DNA of 64,000 nucleotides from the NCBI GenBank assembly GCA_017983675.1, contig JAGOAZ010000009.1, positions 42,705-106,704 on the forward strand, written 5' to 3'. A program made the translations under genes and the position numbers. The DNA comes from Fluviicola sp. (GTDB lineage: Bacteria; Bacteroidota; Bacteroidia; Flavobacteriales_D; Crocinitomicaceae). The notes under the pieces were generated by a model. The model saw only the letters and a list, made by a program, of their open reading frames with translations. It did no database searches and was not told the origin of the DNA. Below are positions 36,100 to 45,003 of the stretch, piece after piece; position 1 is the stretch's first letter, and each line of letters starts with the position of its first letter.

Positions 36100-37071
36100 A
36101 TGTCTGAATTTGAAACTTCACCAGAACAAAGCACGTCACCAAAAGTAAAAGCAATCATCACTTTTTTAGTTGTGATTTTAAGTGTGATGACTTATTTGTT
36201 ATACGATAAAGATGCACAATTAACCGCATGTCAAGCTGAAAACAAACAATTAGATTCGGTTATCGCAGAGATGAATCAAATGTTAGCGCCAATTGTTGGG
36301 GATCAATCCGATGATTTGTTGACGGATTTCCAAAACATGATTTCAACGTACGATGCATTGGTAAAGAAAGATTCAACTCAGTCGGATAGTTTAAATCTTC
36401 AACGTACTAAAATTGAAGGTTTGGTAAAAGAATTACAAACTGCTAAGAAAAATGGTAAAGTGAATGGGCAGTTGATAGCTAAATTACGCAAAGAGAACGA
36501 AACGTTACGTCAAATCATGATTGGATACGTGAAGCAAATAGATCAATTGAATACGTTAAATTTAAAGTTGACATCAGAATTAGATGAAACATCAACAAAA
36601 TTAACCGATACGCGAACTGAACGTGATCAATTCCGTCAAGAAGCTGAAACAAGTAAAGCCAAAGTTGCAGAAGGAGCTAAATTAAAAGCATACGGTTTTA
36701 AATCTTCAGGATTGCGCATGAAATTGAATGATACAACAGAACCAACTTCAAAAGCAAGAAATTGTGTGCAAGCTGTTTCTGCTTTTACGATAGGTGAAAA
36801 TTCATTAGCAAATGCAGGAAACCGAGTTGTTTACTTGCAAATTATCGATCCTGAAGGTAAAGCATTACAAGGACGATCTGGTGGAACAACTTCAACAGAT
36901 GCTGGGTCAGTTGTTTTTTCTGCTAAACGCGAAATACAATACGCTAATAAACCTATTGATGTGTCGATTTATTTCGATTTCAACGGAAGTGAACCAGTGA
37001 AAGGAAATTATAAAGTACGCATATACTGCGATGGATCTATGATTGGTTCAGATTCATTTACATTAAAATAA
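36100..37071 (+). CDS. Membrane-anchored coiled-coil protein, function unknown
   Basis: The 323-residue protein has a short cytosolic N-terminus and one transmembrane helix at about residues 15-38 (AIITFLVVILSVMTYLLY). A long coiled coil of about residues 42-200 follows, rich in K, E, Q and L (e.g. LRKENETLRQIMIGYVKQIDQL). The C-terminal beta-rich domain of about 115 residues (about 205-323) contains RNCVQAVSAFTIGEN, VVYLQIIDPEGKAL and GNYKVRIYCDGSMIGSD. The topology (N-in) puts the coiled coil and beta domain in the periplasm. I do not recognise a named family. It has its own promoter and is followed by the RRM protein gene. Confidence 0.75.
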   Translation: MSEFETSPEQSTSPKVKAIITFLVVILSVMTYLLYDKDAQLTACQAENKQLDSVIAEMNQMLAPIVGDQSDDLLTDFQNMISTYDALVKKDSTQSDSLNLQRTKIEGLVKELQTAKKNGKVNGQLIAKLRKENETLRQIMIGYVKQIDQLNTLNLKLTSELDETSTKLTDTRTERDQFRQEAETSKAKVAEGAKLKAYGFKSSGLRMKLNDTTEPTSKARNCVQAVSAFTIGENSLANAGNRVVYLQIIDPEGKALQGRSGGTTSTDAGSVVFSAKREIQYANKPIDVSIYFDFNGSEPVKGNYKVRIYCDGSMIGSDSFTLK

Positions 37072-37125
37072 AAGCTAGTTAGCAACACACTTATGAAGAG
37101 TTCATCTTCAACAAAAATTTAGGTA

Positions 37126-37596
37126 ATGACAAATATTTTTATTGCAAATCTTGATTGGGTAATCACCTCAGAAGATTTGATGGCAACATTTTCAGCTTTC
37201 GGCGAAGTGCATTTAGCACACGTTGTTTTTGATGCGAAAACAAAAAAATCGAAAGGTTTTGGTTATGTCGAAATGGAAAATGCTGAGCAAGCAATCAATG
37301 CGATTCAAGCATTGAACGGTTTTGATGTAAATGGTCGAAAATTAGATGTGAAAATTGCATCGCCAAAAGCAAATCGTCCTGAAAAAACAGTAAAACCACA
37401 ACGACCTGCAGGAAACAAACCTGGTGGTTTTGGTGGACAGAAACGTTTTAACAACACACCACGCGAGGGTGGAAGTTATGGCAATAGACCTACAAACAAC
37501 TACAACAGTGAACGCCCAAGTTATGAAGCGAAACCTGCTGCAGAAGGAAAACCAACAACAGAAAGACAATTGCGCCCGCGCAGAAAAATAGATTAA
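37126..37596 (+). CDS. RRM-domain RNA-binding protein
   Basis: The 156-residue protein consists of one RNA-recognition motif followed by a low-complexity tail. RNP2 is IFIANL (about residues 3-8) and RNP1 is KGFGYVEM (about 43-50); the second half of the domain contains AINAIQALNGFDVNGRKLDVKIA. The tail (about 80-156) is rich in Gly, Asn, Arg and Pro (GGFGGQKRFNN, GGSYGNRPTNNYN). Single-RRM proteins of this shape are common in Bacteroidota and cyanobacteria and are thought to act as cold-response or general RNA-binding proteins. The enoyl-CoA hydratase gene follows after 12 nt. Confidence 0.93.
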   Translation: MTNIFIANLDWVITSEDLMATFSAFGEVHLAHVVFDAKTKKSKGFGYVEMENAEQAINAIQALNGFDVNGRKLDVKIASPKANRPEKTVKPQRPAGNKPGGFGGQKRFNNTPREGGSYGNRPTNNYNSERPSYEAKPAAEGKPTTERQLRPRRKID

Positions 37597-37608
37597 TCAC
37601 ACCCCGAT

Positions 37609-38382
37609 ATGAACGAAGCTATTAATCAAGGTTTTGTGGATTTTTCAATCCAAGAATCAGGCATTGCAACCATCGAATTTGGTCATCCAATGAGCAATTC
37701 ATTGCCTGGTAAAATTTTACGAAAATTAGCAGAGACGATTACTGAAGTTAGCTCTAATGAGGCTGTAAAAGTTATTGTATTGCGCTCAACTGGAAGTAAA
37801 GCATTTTGCGCAGGAGCAAGTTTCGACGAATTAATCGCCATTTCAGATTTAGAAACTGGTAAAGTTTTCTTCTCTGGTTTCGCTCAAGTTATTAACGCTT
37901 GTCGTAAAAGTTCAAAGTTAATCATTGGACGTGTGCAAGGAAAAGCTGTTGGAGGTGGTGTTGGAATTGCCTCTGCGGTCGATTATTGTTACGCAACATC
38001 GAATGCCGATGTTAAGTTGTCTGAATTGGCAGTTGGTATTGGACCGTTTGTTGTTGGACCAGCTGTAGAGCGAAAAATGGGACTTTCTGCGATGTCACAA
38101 CTTGCAATAAATGCAACGGAATGGCACAGCGCAAAATGGGCTTACGACAAAGGATTGTATGCGCAGTTGTTTGATTCAGAAGACGATATGGACGAAGAAA
38201 TTTCACGCCTTGCAACTGTGTTAGCAAAATCAAGTCCAGAAGCTATGGCAGAATTAAAAAGAGTATTTTGGCAAGGGACAGAGCACTGGGATCAATTATT
38301 GAGCGATCGAGCTGCAATCAGCGGAACATTAGTTTTATCTGATTTTACTGTAAATGCGATAAATGCATTCAAGAAAAAATAG
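37609..38382 (+). CDS. Enoyl-CoA hydratase/isomerase family protein
   Basis: The 257-residue crotonase-fold protein has the oxyanion-hole segments FCAGASFDELIA and RVQGKAVGGGVGIASAVDY. The usual catalytic-glutamate region reads VKLSELAVGIGPFVVGPAVERKMG, so one glutamate is kept at SEL and another in AVERK. It may hydrate 2-enoyl-CoA or methylglutaconyl-CoA. The specific substrate cannot be read from the sequence. It is distinct from the paaG paralogue at 58.6 kb. Confidence 0.88.
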   Translation: MNEAINQGFVDFSIQESGIATIEFGHPMSNSLPGKILRKLAETITEVSSNEAVKVIVLRSTGSKAFCAGASFDELIAISDLETGKVFFSGFAQVINACRKSSKLIIGRVQGKAVGGGVGIASAVDYCYATSNADVKLSELAVGIGPFVVGPAVERKMGLSAMSQLAINATEWHSAKWAYDKGLYAQLFDSEDDMDEEISRLATVLAKSSPEAMAELKRVFWQGTEHWDQLLSDRAAISGTLVLSDFTVNAINAFKKK

Positions 38383-38438
38383 ATTAGAACATTTTTTTTC
38401 TATATTTACGTATTGCAAATTGTAGCACGTTTTAATAA

Positions 38439-39929
38439 ATGAGGTTTTTTCTATATTTTTTTCTTTTTTTAATTTCAACTACTGTTTTTTCTCAATCAAA
38501 AAATAATGAAAAAGACACTTCAAAACAAGTCGTTATTAAACAACATGTTATAAAAGATAGTACTGTCTTTATATTGTCACCTACCTTAACAAAAGATCAA
38601 GAAAAACTGCTCAAAGAACGTCAGGAAGAAAAAAAACAACTAGAAGAAAAATTGTTGTCTTCAAAGTTAGCTGTTAAAGAAGGTGAGCTTTATTCGATTG
38701 CAGAAAAAATACTTACGAAAATTTTAAAGGCTAATCCAGAAATTCCCCAAGACACAAAAATCGTCCTTTATAAATCGAGTGATTTTAATGCATTCACAAT
38801 GGGGAATAATTTGATTTTCATTCATGTTGGTTTATTATACAACTTACACAATGAGGATGAAATAGGGATGGTTATTTCACATGAAATTGCCCACAATTCA
38901 TTGAAGCACATTGAAACATCGATGCTTGAGTATGTGAAAATGGTCACCGATACAAGATTAAATCAAGAGTTGAAAAATGTTTCAAGGCAAAAATACAATC
39001 AAGCTTCAGCTTTAAATAAGATAATGTTGCCTAGAATATTAGAAACCAGAGAGAAATCACGCTCGCACGAGTATGCGGCAGATTCTTTAGGTTTTATTTA
39101 TGCTACGAATGCAGGGTTTTCTCAAAAAAAAGTACTAGCAACTTTTGTTGCGATGGAAGAACAACAAAATGGACAAAGTCAATCAACAGACTTGTTAAAA
39201 ATGCTCAATCATAGAGCAGTTCCAGCACTTTACGCAAAAGAAAACGAATATAAAAAAAACGGCTCTTTGGGTGAGTTTCAAAAAGACACGTCAAAATTAG
39301 CAGATTATTTAGCAACACATCCATACGAAAGAGATCGCTTTTTGAAACTTGCTCTGCAATCAAATTTAGATACTGTTTTTAGTAATTATTCAAAAGAACG
39401 TTCTATTTCTGACATTGCTTATTATAAATTAGTGAGTGAAGAAATCACCAAAGTTGAACTAGAAGATAAAAATTTCACTTCGCTGATTTATTATAGCTGC
39501 CAAGCTTTGTTGCTTGAACCAGAAAATAAAGTCTTAAGAAACCGATTAGGAGTTGCTTTTACTGCAATGGCGTTTTTTAAACAAAAACGAATTATAGGAA
39601 AATATCTCCTTTTACAAAATGCAAATTATAATGAAGATTTTGATCGTGTTTGCTCGTTTTTAATAAAATTGTCCCCTACTGATTGTAGCACTTTGGCTGA
39701 CATTTCACTAGCAAAATCGGCATCAGAATCAAATAGAGAATCAATTGAAAATAATTTATTGCAATTGTTTAACTATGTAAAAGCAAAAGATTTTATCACA
39801 TTGAAAATATTCTTAGAAGTGAATTTTGAACAGCTAAGTGAATCTTCATATGCTTGGATTGTCAATGAATTGTTGACACAAGTGTACTACTCAGAAAAGT
39901 TAAATTATTTAAACAAGTATATCAAATGA
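38439..39929 (+). CDS. Exported M48-family metallopeptidase
   Basis: The 496-residue protein has a signal peptide (MRFFLYFFLFLISTTVFSQ), a charged coiled linker (about residues 50-85), and a peptidase M48 domain. The zinc motif HEIAHNSLKH starts at His148 (HExxH, ligands His148 and His152, catalytic Glu149). The third ligand is in SRSHEYAADSLGF. The C-terminal half (about 300-496) is helical and repeat-like. M48 proteins outside the inner membrane (BepA-like) process or degrade misassembled outer-membrane proteins, a possible role here. It overlaps the next gene by 4 nt (ATGA). Confidence 0.9.
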   Translation: MRFFLYFFLFLISTTVFSQSKNNEKDTSKQVVIKQHVIKDSTVFILSPTLTKDQEKLLKERQEEKKQLEEKLLSSKLAVKEGELYSIAEKILTKILKANPEIPQDTKIVLYKSSDFNAFTMGNNLIFIHVGLLYNLHNEDEIGMVISHEIAHNSLKHIETSMLEYVKMVTDTRLNQELKNVSRQKYNQASALNKIMLPRILETREKSRSHEYAADSLGFIYATNAGFSQKKVLATFVAMEEQQNGQSQSTDLLKMLNHRAVPALYAKENEYKKNGSLGEFQKDTSKLADYLATHPYERDRFLKLALQSNLDTVFSNYSKERSISDIAYYKLVSEEITKVELEDKNFTSLIYYSCQALLLEPENKVLRNRLGVAFTAMAFFKQKRIIGKYLLLQNANYNEDFDRVCSFLIKLSPTDCSTLADISLAKSASESNRESIENNLLQLFNYVKAKDFITLKIFLEVNFEQLSESSYAWIVNELLTQVYYSEKLNYLNKYIK

Positions 39930-41506
39930 AAAAAGTAAACTTAATCTTATGTTTCTTATTAATCGGCATGTTTTCGTTAAATGCCCAAGAAGCAACCATT
40001 CCTAATGTATTAAACATTAAAAGAGCTCAACACAGCGGAGAAATTATTGAAAATCGAAAACTGGTTGGTTACTATGTGTTTTATCTAAAAGAAAAAGTAG
40101 ATAAGAAAAACAATGCATACATCGTTGAGCTTTTTGACGATAATTACAACAAATCAAATAGCATTGACATTGTTCGACCAAAATCATCTTCTCTTGTTCA
40201 ATTAGTCTATAATGGAGAAGTTTTTTTGTTACATTTCTATGATTCTAAGACTGGATATGAATTTGTTACGTATGATCGATCTGGTAAAATGTTAGGTTCT
40301 AACAAAATTGGCATCAAAGAGATCAGTAAATATGATATCAGTTCAATAAATACAGCTGTTTCAGCTGGTCAAGAATACTTGTCAATTTTTGCAAATGGCA
40401 CCAATGGCTTTATCCGAACAACGTTGATGGATAATAAAAAAATCGGTTATGAAGTTGTTGCGATTGATAACAATGCAAAAGTGCAATGGTCTTATAAATC
40501 AAATGTCCAATCACCTTTAGTTGAAGCTGTCGCAATAAATGACATTTCTAATAATGTACTTGCTGCTACTGTTACCAGAAAAAAGAATTTGATGACAAAA
40601 GAAATGCAGATTTTCTGTTTGCTTGTTAATACTGAAACAGGAAAATTAATAAAAGAAATCCCAATGGGCGATGAAAAAACGGGATACCGATCGTTATTAA
40701 AAGCTACATACAGTGAACTGTCAAATTCATTAATTTTAGTAGGTGAATATTACAAACCTAATGATGATATTATTAAAAACAAAAGTATTGGTTTGTACAT
40801 ACAAGAATTAGATTTGGCTGGAAAAGAATTAAGAAAAAAAGAGTTTAAATGGAAAGGAAATATCGATAAATTCAAATTCGAAATAGATCCAGATGATAAA
40901 AAATCAGACAAACCTTTTTATGCATTTTTCCATGAAATCATCATAAGTAAAAATGGTCAGATCTTCTTAATCGGCGAACAATTTAAAAAACAAGTTAGTG
41001 CTCTTGGAATTGCATCTCAAGTTTTAAACAGTAATAGTGGCGCGGATGCTGCAGCAGCGTTTGAAATTAGAGTTGGCAATATGATTGTGATTGAGTTCAA
41101 TAGTAAATTTGATTTGGTTGATTTTAAATCTATTGAAAAAAAGAGTACAACAGTTTTATTACCAGCTGGTTCAGGATTGCTTTCAACAACACTTCTTGGT
41201 TATTTAGTGAAATCTTATGGCGGATTTGATTATTCATTTACTTCACGTGATGTTGAAAATGATAAATACGAAGTAGTTTATATTGATGCAAACCGAAAAG
41301 AAGAGAAGTCTTCGAAAACAAAATCGGATATGATGATAGGAGTAATCACAATCAATAAAGGTGAAAAGGTTGCAACGCGTGTCCCAATTAATAGTGAAGT
41401 AAATAATTTCTGGTTACAACCTGCGAAAGCGGGATACATTTCTGTGTCTGAATATTACAGAAAAGAGAAAAAAGTACACATGCGCTTGGAACAATTGAGC
41501 TACTAA
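39926..41506 (+). CDS. Exported protein of unknown function coupled to the M48 peptidase
   Basis: The 526-residue protein has a signal peptide (MKKVNLILCFLLIGMFSLNAQ). A long beta-rich body has propeller-like strands (VQLVYNGEVFLLHFYDSKTGYEFVTYDRSGK, AKVQWSYKSN, KSIGLYIQELDLAGKELRKK). I do not recognise a named family. Translational coupling with the M48 gene upstream points to a joint task, such as protein quality control or processing at the envelope; that is inference from position. It ends just before a clear terminator at 41531. Confidence 0.75.
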   Translation: MKKVNLILCFLLIGMFSLNAQEATIPNVLNIKRAQHSGEIIENRKLVGYYVFYLKEKVDKKNNAYIVELFDDNYNKSNSIDIVRPKSSSLVQLVYNGEVFLLHFYDSKTGYEFVTYDRSGKMLGSNKIGIKEISKYDISSINTAVSAGQEYLSIFANGTNGFIRTTLMDNKKIGYEVVAIDNNAKVQWSYKSNVQSPLVEAVAINDISNNVLAATVTRKKNLMTKEMQIFCLLVNTETGKLIKEIPMGDEKTGYRSLLKATYSELSNSLILVGEYYKPNDDIIKNKSIGLYIQELDLAGKELRKKEFKWKGNIDKFKFEIDPDDKKSDKPFYAFFHEIIISKNGQIFLIGEQFKKQVSALGIASQVLNSNSGADAAAAFEIRVGNMIVIEFNSKFDLVDFKSIEKKSTTVLLPAGSGLLSTTLLGYLVKSYGGFDYSFTSRDVENDKYEVVYIDANRKEEKSSKTKSDMMIGVITINKGEKVATRVPINSEVNNFWLQPAKAGYISVSEYYRKEKKVHMRLEQLSY

Positions 41507-41530
41507 AAACAAATTTCACTAAATATATTT

Positions 41531-41561
41531 AAGCGGTTATCAGTTGATAGCCGCTTTTTTT
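41531..41561 (+). terminator. Intrinsic terminator between convergent genes
   Basis: AAGCGG-TTATC, loop AGTT, GATAG-CCGCTT (one G-U pair), then seven T. It lies 24 nt after the stop codon of the exported unknown gene; the opposing DUF2891 gene ends at 41572. Confidence 0.9.
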
Positions 41562-41571
41562 GTCGTTTTTT

Positions 41572-42621
41572 TTAATTGCGCATCAGACTCAATACCGCAA
41601 AACTAGCTAACCAATGTTCTCCCATGTAATCGCCGTCAACGATGTTTGGTAACGAGGCTTCAATGTGTTTGTCGGCAACTAGTTGTAAATGTTTGAGGTT
41701 TTTATTTGATTGTGCCAAGGCATACAAACACCATGCACGGCTGAAATTCAATCCGTCCAAATGAACCAATTTACCGTCTGTTCGATCAATCACTTTTCCG
41801 GGTAGTAATTCAAACTTTTTTGAATAAATTGCAGGCAAGAATTTTTTTAACCAATCATCAAACGCATCTTTCTGTAAAACACGACGCATTAAATCCACTT
41901 CTTCCAATGCCGGTGAAAGAAAATCATAGCCACTTGGTTCGAATTGAAGGCGATAATCGGTGTCGTTTCCATACCATTCTTTTGCTCTTTTTTCAATCGC
42001 CATTTGCAAGTTGTGATTTTCTGAGTGTTGCGCATAGTCATAGATGAAACAGAGTCCAAAAGCTGTATTTGTATGTTCTCCAGTTCGAATTGGATAAACA
42101 AGTTTTGGGAGAAAAGCACTTGTTTTTTGACAAAATAACGTACTTAAAGGACGAAGGTTTTTTGCACAAATTTGTCCTAGAGAATCTTGCCAAGTGTCGA
42201 GTTCTTGTTGTAGTTTTAATGTCCATGCCCAGCCGTATAAGCGCTCAAAAGACTCGTTGTTTTTGGTGCCAAAAAACGCTATTTCTTGTTGGATATTTTT
42301 TTCAGAAAGTTGAGTTGATAAGATTGATCTAATGTTAGCTGCCTGCGTTAAATTCGGATACGTTTTTAATAGGCGCACCATAAGCCATTGTCCATGAACG
42401 GCTGAATGCCAATCAAAACAACCATAAAAAGCAGGGTGTAATTCAGCTGGACGAGTCAAATCAGTAGCGGAGTTCAATACTTGACCCAATTTATTTGGAA
42501 ATTCTTGTTGCGCACATTTCAACGGAAGGGCAACCAAACGTTCAGCGCTTTTTTGGTCGATTTGTCCAAACGTTACGCTTGAAACGATTACTAGAATCAA
42601 TGAAAGTAAATGCTTTTTCAT
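41572..42621 (-). CDS. Exported DUF2891 family protein
   Basis: The 349-residue protein has a signal peptide (MKKHLLSLILVIVSSVTFGQ). It then has the DUF2891 signature around LHPAFYGCFDWHSAVHGQWLMVRLL, plus GEHTNTAFGLCF, EPSGYDFLSPALEEVDLM and HLDGLNFSRAWCLYAL. DUF2891 members are predicted alpha/alpha toroid proteins. The conserved His, Asp and Glu residues suggest hydrolase activity, but the function is not established. The gene stands alone, convergent with its left neighbour and divergent from dinB. Confidence 0.88.
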   Translation of the reverse strand: MKKHLLSLILVIVSSVTFGQIDQKSAERLVALPLKCAQQEFPNKLGQVLNSATDLTRPAELHPAFYGCFDWHSAVHGQWLMVRLLKTYPNLTQAANIRSILSTQLSEKNIQQEIAFFGTKNNESFERLYGWAWTLKLQQELDTWQDSLGQICAKNLRPLSTLFCQKTSAFLPKLVYPIRTGEHTNTAFGLCFIYDYAQHSENHNLQMAIEKRAKEWYGNDTDYRLQFEPSGYDFLSPALEEVDLMRRVLQKDAFDDWLKKFLPAIYSKKFELLPGKVIDRTDGKLVHLDGLNFSRAWCLYALAQSNKNLKHLQLVADKHIEASLPNIVDGDYMGEHWLASFAVLSLMRN

Positions 42622-42715
42622 GTAACAATTTTTAACGAAGTTAAGGAAACACCTTTATTTATTTTCCACCGAAGAAAGAAAATAGTATTCAGATGTTTCA
42701 TTTGTCTTCACTGAG

Positions 42716-43837
42716 ATGGAAATGTTACCTAACTTTATCGGTCATATGGACAGAGAATTAATTCAGCGAAAAATTATTCACATCGATATGGATGCATTTT
42801 ACGCATCTGTTGAGCAGTTGGATTTTCCTGAATTAAGAGGCAAACCGATTGCAGTAGGTGGGAGTAGAGAGCGTGGAGTAGTTGCTGCGGCAAGTTACGA
42901 AGCACGTCAATTTGGTGTAAAATCTGCTATGCCAAGTATTGTTGCAGCGCGAAAATGTCCGCACTTAATTTTTGTGAAACCACGTTTTGAACGTTACCAA
43001 GAAATTTCCAAAAAAATACGCGCAATATTCTACGATTACACGGATTTAGTAGAGCCATTATCCTTAGACGAAGCGTTTCTTGATGTGACGGAGAACAAGA
43101 AAGGAATACAATCTGCCAGTTTTATTGCGCAAGAGATTCGCGAACGCATTTATACAGAATTAGGACTTAGTGCATCAGCTGGAATTTCAATCAATAAATT
43201 TACGGCTAAAATCGCGTCTGATTTCAACAAGCCAAATGGACAAAAAACAGTCCCGCCTGATGAAGTTGTTGCCTTTTTAGCTGCACTGCCAATTGAAAAA
43301 TTTTTCGGAGTTGGGAAAGTGACAGCTGAAAAAATGAAAAGTCAAGGGATTTTCTTTGGGAGTGATTTAAAAGAAAAATCGGTTGAATTTCTCATTCAAA
43401 ATTACGGGAAACAAGGAACTCATTTTTACAACATCGTGCGCGGAATTCATCCTTCTTTAGTACTTCCAGACCGAGTACGTAAATCGATTGCTGCTGAACG
43501 TACTTTTCATTCAGATGTCGTTTCGGAACGCTACATGTTACAACAGTTAGAGCGAATTGGAGATGAATTGGAACGCCGGATGAAAAAACATGACACCAAA
43601 GGAAAAACAATCAGTTTAAAGTTGAAATTTAGTGATTTCACACTTCAAACCCGCAGTAAAACGGTGAATGATTGGCTACAGTTAAAAACAGATTTTTTGC
43701 CATTGATAGAAGAATTATTGTTGCAACAACCACTAGAAAAGTCAGTCAGGTTGTTAGGAATTTCGATAACAAAACTGAACACAATTGACACCAAAAAACA
43801 GCAATCAATTTCCGTACAATTGCGCTTCGATTTTTGA
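42716..43837 (+). CDS. dinB: DNA polymerase IV (Y family)
   Basis: The 373-residue translesion polymerase carries the Y-family palm motifs IIHIDMDAFYASVEQ (catalytic Asp) and PLSLDEAFLDVT (catalytic Asp-Glu). It also has VVAAASYEARQFGVKSAMP, the helix-hairpin-helix region KFFGVGKVTAEKM and the little finger near TLQTRSKTV. It copies past DNA lesions with low fidelity. The annotated ATG at 42716 gives a 10-residue extension; an ATG at 42746 (MDRELIQRK) is an alternative. I see no clear SOS box in the short upstream gap. Confidence 0.95.
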   Translation: MEMLPNFIGHMDRELIQRKIIHIDMDAFYASVEQLDFPELRGKPIAVGGSRERGVVAAASYEARQFGVKSAMPSIVAARKCPHLIFVKPRFERYQEISKKIRAIFYDYTDLVEPLSLDEAFLDVTENKKGIQSASFIAQEIRERIYTELGLSASAGISINKFTAKIASDFNKPNGQKTVPPDEVVAFLAALPIEKFFGVGKVTAEKMKSQGIFFGSDLKEKSVEFLIQNYGKQGTHFYNIVRGIHPSLVLPDRVRKSIAAERTFHSDVVSERYMLQQLERIGDELERRMKKHDTKGKTISLKLKFSDFTLQTRSKTVNDWLQLKTDFLPLIEELLLQQPLEKSVRLLGISITKLNTIDTKKQQSISVQLRFDF

Positions 43838-43907
43838 ACAGAAAGTCAAGATAGTGTTGAGGATAGAAGATATTACGCCTATTCCTGCATATTTATTTAA
43901 AAATCAC

Positions 43908-43938
43908 TTGTTAATAAAAAATAGAGTTCCTATCTTTG
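43908..43938 (+). promoter_or_regulatory. Promoter of the rplM-rpsI operon
   Basis: TTG (43908-43910), 20 nt, TATCTTTG (43931-43938), the consensus Bacteroidota form. It is followed by CACCCCC and the short inverted repeat CCCAA-A-TTGGG in the leader of about 40 nt before rplM. Confidence 0.8.
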
Positions 43939-43982
43939 CACCCCCAAATTGGGTATATTGTCTTATTTAAAATTTAGAAGTA

Positions 43983-44438
43983 GTGGATACTTTAAGTTAC
44001 AAAACTGTGTCTGGCAACAAGGAAACCGCAAATAAAAAGTGGTTGTTGGTAGACGCTGAGGGCCAAACTGTTGGTCGCTTAGCAAGCAAGGTAGCGAAGT
44101 TAGCTCGTGGAAAACACAAAGCAAACTTCACACCGCATGCAGACTGTGGCGATAACGTAATTGTTATTAATGCAGCAAAAATTTCATTCTCTGGAACCAA
44201 AATGGTTGACAAAGAGTATGTGCGTTACACTGGTTACCCGGGTGGACAACGTTCATTAACAGCTGAAGAGTTGTTGAAACGTAATCCTGCTCGTGTTATT
44301 GAGAAAGCAATCAAAGGTATGTTGCCAAAAAACACATTGGGACGCCAATTATACACAAACATTAAAGTGTATGCTGGAGCAGAACATAAACAAGAGGCGC
44401 AACAACCAGAGGTCATTAACCTTGATTTATTTAAATAA
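43983..44438 (+). CDS. rplM: Ribosomal protein L13
   Basis: The 151-residue protein has the uL13 core KKWLLVDAEGQTVGRLASKVA, GKHKANFTPHADCGDNVIVINA, KEYVRYTGYPGGQ, NPARVIEKAIKGMLPKNTLGR and the terminal VYAGAEHKQEAQQPEV. It is part of the large subunit near the exit side. The start is GTG (family N-terminus MDTLSYKTVSGN), with the promoter 45 nt upstream. rpsI follows after 5 nt, the standard L13-S9 order. Confidence 0.98.
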   Translation: MDTLSYKTVSGNKETANKKWLLVDAEGQTVGRLASKVAKLARGKHKANFTPHADCGDNVIVINAAKISFSGTKMVDKEYVRYTGYPGGQRSLTAEELLKRNPARVIEKAIKGMLPKNTLGRQLYTNIKVYAGAEHKQEAQQPEVINLDLFK

Positions 44439-44443
44439 CGGAT

Positions 44444-44830
44444 ATGGAAGTAATTAACGCATTAGGAAGAAGAAAAACTTCAGTTGCTCGTGTATACTTA
44501 TTAAAAGGTACGGGTAAATTGACAATTAATAAAAGAGATTACAAAGAGTTCTTTCCTGTAGCAATGTTGCAAACGAAAGTTGAACAACCGTTTAACTTAA
44601 CTGACACATTGGGACAGTATGATATCAAAGTAAACGTAGCAGGTGGTGGCGTAAATGGACAAGCGGAAGCAGTTCGTTTAGGTATCTCACGCGCTTTAGT
44701 TGAAGTTTCTGCAGATTATAAAACATTATTAAAAGCAGAAGGTTTAATGACACGTGACCCAAGAATGGTGGAACGTAAAAAACCAGGTCAACCGAAAGCA
44801 CGTAAGAAATTCCAGTTCTCGAAACGTTAA
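44444..44830 (+). CDS. rpsI: Ribosomal protein S9
   Basis: The 128-residue protein is a full-length uS9. Motifs are GRRKTSVARVYLLKGTGKLTIN, DIKVNVAGGGVNGQAEAVRLGISRAL and the basic C-terminal tail ending KARKKFQFSKR, which reaches the P-site tRNA. It is co-transcribed with rplM, and rpsB follows after a 173-nt structured leader. Confidence 0.98.
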   Translation: MEVINALGRRKTSVARVYLLKGTGKLTINKRDYKEFFPVAMLQTKVEQPFNLTDTLGQYDIKVNVAGGGVNGQAEAVRLGISRALVEVSADYKTLLKAEGLMTRDPRMVERKKPGQPKARKKFQFSKR

Positions 44831-44835
44831 TCTCG

Positions 44836-44973
44836 AAAACTATTTCCGTTTTTTTCGGAAGTTGGGATTGTTTAGTATCCAAGCGCGAAGTACCCGACAA
44901 TTATTTTGTCCCCCTCGCTAGCTGATTACTAAAAACAGCTTATTGAAGAATAAGCAAAACTGCTGAAAAGCAG
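44836..44973 (+). promoter_or_regulatory. Structured leader upstream of rpsB
   Basis: The 173-nt region between rpsI and rpsB holds several hairpins. They are TTCCG-T7-CGGAA, GACAA-N5-TTGTC nested between GCGA and TCGC, AGCTG (44920-44924) pairing with CAGCT (44936-44940), GCTTATT (44938-44944) pairing with AATAAGC (44949-44955), and CTGCT-GAAA-AGCAG (44960-44973). The third and fourth share bases 44938-44940, so they exclude each other. This fits an autoregulatory leader of the S2/EF-Ts operon; I do not recognise it as a named RNA motif. Confidence 0.55.
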
Positions 44974-45003
44974 GGAATGTAAACAATTTAAAAAAAAAGA
45001 ATT

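Noticed and set aside
44836..44860. TTCCG-T7-CGGAA hairpin after rpsI as a terminator
   Set aside because: The T-run is in the loop, not after the stem, so it is not an intrinsic terminator. It is treated as part of the rpsB leader.
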